64,000 bases of DNA from Salibacterium aidingense DSM 18341 (GTDB lineage: Bacteria > Bacillota > Bacilli > Bacillales > Marinococcaceae): positions 28,298 to 92,297 of the forward strand of contig NZ_AUCI01000016.1 of the NCBI RefSeq assembly GCF_000429685.1, read 5' to 3'. The position numbers and the translations under genes were made by a program. Each line of letters opens with the position of its first letter. Position 1 is the stretch's first letter. This document shows, one piece after another, positions 58,999-64,000 of the stretch. The notes under the pieces were generated by a model. The model was not told where the DNA came from, searched no databases, and saw only the letters and a list, made by a program, of their open reading frames with translations.

Positions 58999-60282
58999 AT
59001 GGATCCTATGGTATTTATGGATAATCTTTGGATCATGATCGCATTTATTTTAGTTATTTTAATGCAGGGTGGATTTATTCTGTTGGAGGCCGGTTCGACC
59101 CGGATGAAAAATGCCGGTCACATCGCCGGTAAGACCATTTTCACCTTGGGAATTGCTTCTCTTATATTCTGGGCTGTAGGGTATGGATTTATTTATGGAG
59201 ATTCTGCCGGGGGTGTTATTGGCCTTTCTAATTTCTTTTATGGCGACTATGCATTTGAAGGGGAAGGACTTTCAAGTTCGGTTGATTTCATTTTCCAATT
59301 GGCTTTTGCTGCTATCGCGCTGACCATTGCTTTCGGTGGTTTTGCGGAACGAGCAAAGCTTTCCGCCTACGTTGTTTTCGCAGTATTATTCTCTGCATTT
59401 GTTTATCCGATTGTTGCCCATTGGATCTGGGGCGCAGGCTGGATTGGTGAACTTGGGAAACAGGATTTCGCAGGTTCCACAGTGGTTCACTTGACGGGCG
59501 CGATGGGGGCTATGGCTGCAACCATGCTGTTGAAGCCACGTATTGGAAAATACAATAAAGATGGTTCGCCGAATGAATTAGCCGGACATAACCAGGTCTT
59601 TACCGCTCTTGGGGTCCTGCTGCTTTGGGTCGGCTGGTTTGGATTTAACGCGGGTAGCACATTTGGGGTCGCCGATGCGTTCTTTGGATTTGTCGCGCTG
59701 AACACACAGCTTGCTGCGGCCGCTGGAGCTGTAGCTGCATTATTGATCGGCTGGGCCTCTCTTGGAAAAGCCGATGTTCCAACCATGCTGAACGGTGCCC
59801 TTGCCGGACTGGTTGCCATCACGGCCTCCTGCGCTTTCGTCGCTCCCTGGGCAGCGGTTCTGATTGGTCTTATCGGCGGACTGCTTGTATTTTACAGCAT
59901 GAAGTTCTTTGAAAAACAAGGCATTGATGACCCGATTTTCGCTCTTTCCGTGCACGGGGCAGCCGGTATATGGGGCACGCTTTCCACTGGTTTCTTTGCA
60001 ACTCCTGAATTGGCCGAAATGAACGGGGGACGGGCCGGTCTGTTTTACGGCGGTGGTTTCACCCAGCTCGGCGTCCAGTTCATCAGTGTTGTAGCGTGCG
60101 GTGTATTTGCTTTCATTGCTTCCTATATTCTGCTGTTAATTACAAGAGGATTAATAGGAGGACTTCGCGTATCTGAAGAAGAAGAGATCATGGGACTGGA
60201 TATGAGTGAACATGGAAGTTACGGCTATCCAGAGAATGTAACTCCTCATTCTGGTGATACAAACGTTCATACAGGTGCGTGA
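58999..60282 (+). CDS. amtB: Ammonium transporter AmtB (NrgA)
   Basis: A 427-residue channel-like ammonium transporter with about eleven membrane helices. The first helices show MQGGFILLEAGSTRMKNAG; the pore histidines are in YPIVAHWIWG and SVHGAAGIWGT. ATG 58999 follows AAAGGGGAG. Two GlnR/TnrA boxes flank its likely promoter, so it should respond to nitrogen limitation. In B. subtilis the next gene is glnK (PII); here a GlnD-like DUF294 gene follows after four bases instead. Confidence 0.96.
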   Translation: MDPMVFMDNLWIMIAFILVILMQGGFILLEAGSTRMKNAGHIAGKTIFTLGIASLIFWAVGYGFIYGDSAGGVIGLSNFFYGDYAFEGEGLSSSVDFIFQLAFAAIALTIAFGGFAERAKLSAYVVFAVLFSAFVYPIVAHWIWGAGWIGELGKQDFAGSTVVHLTGAMGAMAATMLLKPRIGKYNKDGSPNELAGHNQVFTALGVLLLWVGWFGFNAGSTFGVADAFFGFVALNTQLAAAAGAVAALLIGWASLGKADVPTMLNGALAGLVAITASCAFVAPWAAVLIGLIGGLLVFYSMKFFEKQGIDDPIFALSVHGAAGIWGTLSTGFFATPELAEMNGGRAGLFYGGGFTQLGVQFISVVACGVFAFIASYILLLITRGLIGGLRVSEEEEIMGLDMSEHGSYGYPENVTPHSGDTNVHTGA

Positions 60283-60286
60283 TAAT

Positions 60287-61300
60287 ATGGTATCTTCATC
60301 GTTTCATCAAGAGGGAGACTATCTCCCTCCGCCTTCTTTTCAAAGCTACGAGGAAATCAAGAGAGCTCGTGATAAAGAAACGAGGGAGATCGCTAAACAT
60401 TCATGGCAACTAAATGAAGCCCATGATAAATGGGTGCTCGAAACGACAGCTCTTGCCGTGAAGCATGTAAAAAGTGAGCGGGGGACTGCCCCTGCTCACT
60501 TTGTGTTCTTTTTGATGGGCAGCGCCGGCCGGAAAGAACAAGGCGTATTCAGTGATCAGGATCACGGTATTGTATTTGAGGGCAAAGACGATATCTATCA
60601 GGAGTATTTCTTAGCGTTGGGGGCTGAAATCCGCGAAGGAATGGCTGTTGTAGGATATCCCCGCTGTGAAGGCAAGGTGATGGCTTCCCATCCCCGCTGG
60701 TGTCATGGAAAAGAGAATTGGAAAGCTCAAATTGATCAATGGGTGAAGGAGGATAAATGGGCGGCTCTACGTCATCTTCTGACGTTTATTGATGCCAGGC
60801 CGCTGATTGGAAAGAGGAAGCTGTTGAAAGAGGTAAAAGATTACGTGTTTTATCTCGTGGAAGAAGAGCCTTATTTATTAACCCGGCTTTCTCAAAATAT
60901 CTCTTACCTTCATCAAGGAGTTAACGCTTTTGGAAAACTGCTTCCTGACGAAAAGGGACCGTATGCGGGTTCTCTTCATATCAAAGATGTTGGTTTTTTC
61001 CCTTTTGTCCACGCCATGCGGCTGCTGGCTATAAAAGAAGGAGTGCATGAGACTTCGACATTGGACCGCATTCAAAAAATAGAAGAAATCTATCCATTTG
61101 CGGAAGGCAAAGAGAACTCCTTTAAGGAATTGCTGAAGCTTCGGGCTGATTTTGCAGAAAAGCAGAACTCCTACAATGACGTTCATTATATTCCAATAGA
61201 TGAACTGACAAAAACTCAAAAACAAAGGTTGAAATCGGCCTTGAAAGAAGGGAAACACCTTTTTCAACAGACAAAAAAGCTTGTAGAGTCAGGGGAGTGA
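60287..61300 (+). CDS. DUF294 GlnD-like nucleotidyltransferase
   Basis: A 337-residue protein with a DUF294 nucleotidyltransferase domain: FFLMGSAGRKEQGVFSDQDHG carries the GS motif and the metal-binding DQD of the GlnD type. A C-terminal DUF294_C helical domain follows (YLHQGVNAFGK, DVGFFPFVHAMRLLAI). CBS or cyclic-nucleotide domains often fused to this family are absent. GlnD uridylylates PII, but no PII gene is visible here, so its target is unknown. It starts four bases after amtB and overlaps the next gene frame, so the three genes look like one operon. Confidence 0.86.
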   Translation: MVSSSFHQEGDYLPPPSFQSYEEIKRARDKETREIAKHSWQLNEAHDKWVLETTALAVKHVKSERGTAPAHFVFFLMGSAGRKEQGVFSDQDHGIVFEGKDDIYQEYFLALGAEIREGMAVVGYPRCEGKVMASHPRWCHGKENWKAQIDQWVKEDKWAALRHLLTFIDARPLIGKRKLLKEVKDYVFYLVEEEPYLLTRLSQNISYLHQGVNAFGKLLPDEKGPYAGSLHIKDVGFFPFVHAMRLLAIKEGVHETSTLDRIQKIEEIYPFAEGKENSFKELLKLRADFAEKQNSYNDVHYIPIDELTKTQKQRLKSALKEGKHLFQQTKKLVESGE

Positions 61301-61302
61301 AT

Positions 61303-62037
61303 ATGGTAATGAGTAATATGTTTCAATGGGTCCGCCAGGTTTCCGGAAAACTGGGCGCTCCTGTTGTAACATCCATCGATCAGACCAGCCCTCAGCACCA
61401 GTCCTTTATGCGGCAGCTGCAAAAGGATTTAAAAGCGAAACAGCCTTTATTACAGCCGCTGGATACTCTGGAATTTACAGTGCTTGATTTGGAAACCTCC
61501 GGCTTCTATCCGGATGGCGGTGATAAAATTTTATCGATAGGAGCCGTGAAAGTGAAAAAAGGCAGGATTTATCACAACGACACATTTTATTGTACCATTT
61601 CCGAACCAGGCGTTTTGTCCTCGGAAGTGGCCCGTTTAACTGGACTGACAAAAGAAGAGCTGGAGCAGGCGCCTCCGCTTTCTGAGGTCCTGCAGCAGTT
61701 CTATGAGTTTATCCAAACGGATATCTTAGTGGCCCACCATGCCAAGCATGAAAGAAAGTTTCTTCAGCATGCGACATATCAATCCAGTGGAATGCAATTT
61801 CGTCACCGACTGCTTGACACGTCTTTTTTATATCAAATAGCAGCACCAGAGCAGGAAGCAGGAGAACTCGATACCTGCTGCGCTTACTACGGCATTCCAG
61901 TGAATAATCGTCACCATGCCCTGGCCGATGCAGTGATGGCGGCAGAACTATGGGTGTGTACAATTCAGGATGTCATGAAAAAAGGGTATGAGACGCTGCA
62001 GGATGTGTATGTACATTTAAATCGTCAAACCCGCTGA
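61303..62037 (+). CDS. DEDDh 3'-5' exonuclease (DNA polymerase III epsilon-like)
   Basis: A 244-residue protein with a DnaQ-type exonuclease domain: the first motif is FTVLDLETSGFYPDGGDKIL, the second region ILVAHHAKHERKFL, and the third HHALADAVMAAEL. Pairing of DUF294 proteins with a DnaQ-like exonuclease is a recurrent gene arrangement as I recall it, suggesting a joint role in nucleotide turnover. The 60 residues before the domain are unassigned. ATG 61303 is chosen; GTG 61297 overlaps the upstream stop. Confidence 0.87.
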   Translation: MVMSNMFQWVRQVSGKLGAPVVTSIDQTSPQHQSFMRQLQKDLKAKQPLLQPLDTLEFTVLDLETSGFYPDGGDKILSIGAVKVKKGRIYHNDTFYCTISEPGVLSSEVARLTGLTKEELEQAPPLSEVLQQFYEFIQTDILVAHHAKHERKFLQHATYQSSGMQFRHRLLDTSFLYQIAAPEQEAGELDTCCAYYGIPVNNRHHALADAVMAAELWVCTIQDVMKKGYETLQDVYVHLNRQTR

Positions 62038-62078
62038 TTGTCTGCAGCTTTAAATACTAAAAAAAGGAGGAAGGCGAG

Positions 62079-62408
62079 GTGACAGAACAACTCCCCCTTC
62101 GTACCGCTTGTTTTCCAATTAGTGTGGTACAGGAATTAACATCTTTAAGCGCCCGCCAAATCAGATACTACGAGCAGCAAGGGTTGATATCGCCGAAACG
62201 AAATGAAGGAAATCAGCGTATATTTTCTCTGGAAGAGATTGATCAATGTGCCAAGATTAAAGAATTAATTGATCAAGGGTTGAACATAGCAGGTGTCAAA
62301 ACCGTCCTAGCTGCAAGAAAACAGCTGGAAGTAGAGGAAGCGGACTCCGTTCTGAAAAAGAAAGATATGAAAAAGTTGAGGAGGTATTTAGACGATACCG
62401 GGCTGTAA
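62079..62408 (+). CDS. GlnR/TnrA-like MerR-family regulator
   Basis: A 109-residue protein. The MerR-type winged helix (PISVVQELTSLSARQIRYYE, then LISPKRNEGNQRIFS) and ELIDQGLNIAGVKTVLAAR are closest to GlnR. GlnR senses glutamine synthetase through a C-terminal tail of about 25-30 residues, and that tail is missing; the protein ends KKLRRYLDDTGL. It is the size of TnrA but lacks the TnrA-type end. It follows the amtB group and could act on the two boxes at amtB. The start is GTG after AAAGGAGGAAGGCGAG. Confidence 0.85.
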   Translation: MTEQLPLRTACFPISVVQELTSLSARQIRYYEQQGLISPKRNEGNQRIFSLEEIDQCAKIKELIDQGLNIAGVKTVLAARKQLEVEEADSVLKKKDMKKLRRYLDDTGL

Positions 62409-62503
62409 CGTTTCATGTATTACAAATATGTGACAATTATCATTTTTGTTGTTTAATCCTGAATAGCGGCGGGAATCCTCTGCAATAGATGGAGGTGTTA
62501 AGC

Positions 62504-62689
62504 ATGGCATTCATCATGGTGGATGATATGCAGATTCCAGCTGGAAAATACGACAATGAAGAGGAAGCAAAAAAAGCGGCAACGCCCAAAGATTTGGTCG
62601 TGAAAGATAATGAAGGTCAGTTCTGGGTGATTGATGAAGAAAACTATCCGAAAATCGAGTCTCTGGGCTATACTGTAGTGGAAAAGTAA
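62504..62689 (+). CDS. Small acidic protein of unknown function
   Basis: A 61-residue protein: MAFIMVDDMQIPAGKYDNEE, then AKKAATPKDLVVKDNEGQFW and NYPKIESLGYTVVEK. I do not recognise a family. It is soluble, acidic, has no cysteine, and looks like one small alpha/beta domain. The coding case rests on GGAGGTGTTAAGC directly before the ATG, normal codon use, and a terminator 36 bases after the stop. Confidence 0.75.
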   Translation: MAFIMVDDMQIPAGKYDNEEEAKKAATPKDLVVKDNEGQFWVIDEENYPKIESLGYTVVEK

Positions 62690-62724
62690 GATCCGGGGGT
62701 TTTAAACATTTTTATAAAAGGGGC

Positions 62725-62768
62725 AAATCCTGAGCTGGTTCCTTTGATAACTGGTTTCAGGATTTTTT
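62725..62768 (+). terminator. Terminator after the small unknown gene
   Basis: AAATCCTGA and TCAGGATTT form a 9-bp stem around a loop with further pairing, then TTTTT. Confidence 0.82.
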
Positions 62769-62884
62769 AATGAGAGGCCCAAACATGACGATTTTCTTAC
62801 GGGAGAGACACCGGGATTTTTTGGGTGAACTGCTGTGTTATAATCTTTCATGAAATACTTCAAATAAGGGACAGGTGAAAAGAT

Positions 62885-63172
62885 GTGAACATTTCTGCTC
62901 GAACGGTTGTTCATAAAATGGAAGAGGAATTATTGCAGCTTACGGACCGGTTGGAGCAAGAAGAGGAACAGGCTGTAAAAAACCATGCCCGGGTCCTGAA
63001 AGCCTATTGTGATATTATTCTCGGGGAGGGAGAACGAACTCCCATGAAAACGTCCGGCCGGATCAGCTCCAGGCCCTCCACCGACCAGGTTTCAGCACCT
63101 TCAACAGGGCAGGCAGCGCCTGTGCCGCGACAGGATCTCCCCTCGACGGAAGGCAATTTGCTGGAGTTTTAA
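62885..63172 (+). CDS. ywdI: YwdI-family protein (DUF5327)
   Basis: A 95-residue protein whose first 50 residues, VVHKMEEELLQLTDRLEQEE and KNHARVLKAYCDIIL, match YwdI of B. subtilis in pattern. A predicted helical hairpin is followed by a Pro/Ser/Thr-rich, disordered tail ending EGNLLEF. GTG start after AGGTGAAAAGAT. It lies 24 bases upstream of ywdK, an arrangement shared with B. subtilis. Function unknown. Confidence 0.82.
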   Translation: MNISARTVVHKMEEELLQLTDRLEQEEEQAVKNHARVLKAYCDIILGEGERTPMKTSGRISSRPSTDQVSAPSTGQAAPVPRQDLPSTEGNLLEF

Positions 63173-63196
63173 GAAGTAAGAGGCAGGTGAATTAAA

Positions 63197-63568
63197 ATGT
63201 GGAAGCTGTTTGTTATTTTAGGCGCACTTAATGCTGCACTGGCCGTTGGTTTTGGTGCCTTTGGGGCTCACGGTCTGGAGGGAAAATTGTCGGACCGGCT
63301 GATGGACGTCTATCAAACCGGAGTACAATATCATATTATGCACGCCCTCGGCCTTCTGGTGATCGGCCTGACGGCGGCTTATGCGGGAGGAAGCACTTCG
63401 TTATCATGGGCAGGATGGCTGCTGTTCGGCGGTATTGTTATTTTTTCAGGAAGTCTGTATACCATGGCCTTTACCGGTATATCCTGGCTTGGGGCGATTA
63501 CTCCGATAGGCGGCACCGCTTTTATTGCCGGCTGGATTATGCTGATCATAGCCGTGGTTAAAATATAA
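63197..63568 (+). CDS. ywdK: YwdK-family membrane protein (DUF423)
   Basis: A 123-residue protein with four hydrophobic segments. The stretches GALNAALAVGFGAFGAHGLE, TGVQYHIMHALGLLVIGL and LGAITPIGGTAFIAGWIML are the DUF423 hallmarks. AGGCAGGTGAATTAAA precedes the ATG. No function is established for the family that I know of. Confidence 0.93.
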   Translation: MWKLFVILGALNAALAVGFGAFGAHGLEGKLSDRLMDVYQTGVQYHIMHALGLLVIGLTAAYAGGSTSLSWAGWLLFGGIVIFSGSLYTMAFTGISWLGAITPIGGTAFIAGWIMLIIAVVKI

Positions 63569-63575
63569 AGAAAAC

Positions 63576-63921
63576 GAGACTGGGACAAAAGATAAGAGGA
63601 ATGGTGAAAACCTGAACATCTCGTCTTCTATGGTAAACAGTACTTCCTAAGCGTCGTCAACATACGAAGACTCCTGTGGGAACAGCACGTGTCTCGAGAC
63701 CCCGCAGGAAGGGATTTTCCCCGAGGGCCCGCAGGATGCGGGTCAGATCGGCGTCGGCACAGGATGTGCCGTTCTTAGCCGATCCTCCTTTATTCGAGCC
63801 GTGCCCACGGAAAGCGAAGTATTTTGACGGAGCGATAAATAGGACAGAACGAAAATTTCCGAACGATTTATGGATTAATCGTTCGGAAATTTTTATCTTA
63901 TAATGGTATTGTCCCAAACTC
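63576..63921. repeat. Intergenic repeat element bounded by GAGACTGGGACAA
   Basis: The gene-free stretch 63569-63928 is almost wholly this element. Its ends are inverted: GAGACTGGGACAA (63576-63588) and TTGTCCCAAACTC (63909-63921). Inside are GAAGACTCCTGTGGGAACAG, CCCCGCAGGAAG and AAAGCGAAGTATTTTGACGG, a pattern I recall from many Bacillus genomes, and a hairpin CCGAACGATT...AATCGTTCGG near the right end. Related partial copies are at 54612-54735 and around 1969-2040. No coding frame is credible; it looks like a non-autonomous, MITE-like element. Confidence 0.75.
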
Positions 63922-63928
63922 GTTTTCT

Positions 63929-64000
63929 TTATGATCGTTCGATTTTTCCTAGAATAAAGGCAAGCAGCAAGCCGGTTAAAAAGGTCACAATACTAAGGAG
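63929..64000 (-). CDS. Possible C-terminal end of a membrane protein, cut by window edge
   Basis: On the minus strand an open frame enters from the right edge and stops at 63929. The 23 visible residues are LLSIVTFLTGLLLAFILGK and IERS: one hydrophobic helix followed by a charged end. Too short to identify. Confidence 0.4.
   Translation of the reverse strand, partial: LLSIVTFLTGLLLAFILGKIERS

Overview
This window is the replication-origin region of a low-GC, Gram-positive, spore-forming bacterium of the Bacillaceae. The gene order matches the Bacillus subtilis origin: gyrA-gyrB-remB-recF-rlbA-dnaN-dnaA on the minus strand, then rpmH-rnpA-spoIIIJ-jag-mnmE-mnmG-rsmG-noc-parA-parB and onward on the plus strand. 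Nearly all core genes run away from dnaA. SpoIIIJ and YyaC point to sporulation. The very acidic tails on GyrA and WalI would suit a moderately halophilic or alkaliphilic species, but that is inference.

Layout. (1) 1-11.4 kb: yaaC (cut by the window edge), an HD-GYP protein, and the gyrA-to-dnaA cluster. (2) 9.9-11.9 kb: a bipartite oriC, with DnaA boxes on both sides of dnaA and an AT-rich unwinding region with a DnaA-trio next to dnaN. (3) 12-24.9 kb: ribosome, RNase P, membrane insertase, tRNA-modification and chromosome-segregation genes, with two perfect Noc-binding sites. (4) 25-31.4 kb: rpsF-ssb-rpsR, yybS-gdpP-rplI and the replicative helicase. (5) 31.5-41.4 kb: purA, a Lys-Glu-Asp-Phe tRNA cluster, the walRKHIJ-htrC operon, a small CxxH/CxxC protein gene with a DnaA-box cluster, and rlmH.

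(6) 41.4-55.4 kb is an accessory catabolic island edged by gene wreckage: a decayed TRAP transporter and oxidoreductase on the left, a decayed IS21 istB on the right. It encodes a two-component flavin monooxygenase, an aromatic-sensing regulator, a stand-alone FMN adenylyltransferase-like protein, an intradiol dioxygenase, and a beta-ketoadipate route (CatB, PcaD, PcaI, PcaJ, PcaF). It also has a second flavin reductase and a maleylacetate reductase. Together these would take a phenolic compound to catechol or hydroxyquinol, open the ring, and deliver succinyl-CoA and acetyl-CoA. No recognisable muconolactone isomerase (CatC) is present; a DUF3237 protein sits in its usual place and is the most interesting functional lead here. 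Base composition is mosaic: AT-rich outer genes around a GC-rich core.

(7) 55.4-64 kb: a DedA-family protein, an inositol-monophosphatase-family protein, a perfect parS site, ung, an aldo/keto reductase, and a nitrogen module (amtB with two GlnR/TnrA boxes, a GlnD-like DUF294 nucleotidyltransferase, a DEDDh exonuclease and a GlnR-like regulator). A small unknown protein, ywdI, ywdK and a dispersed repeat follow. Two repeat families occur more than once in the window. I saw no CRISPR array, rRNA gene or intact transposase.
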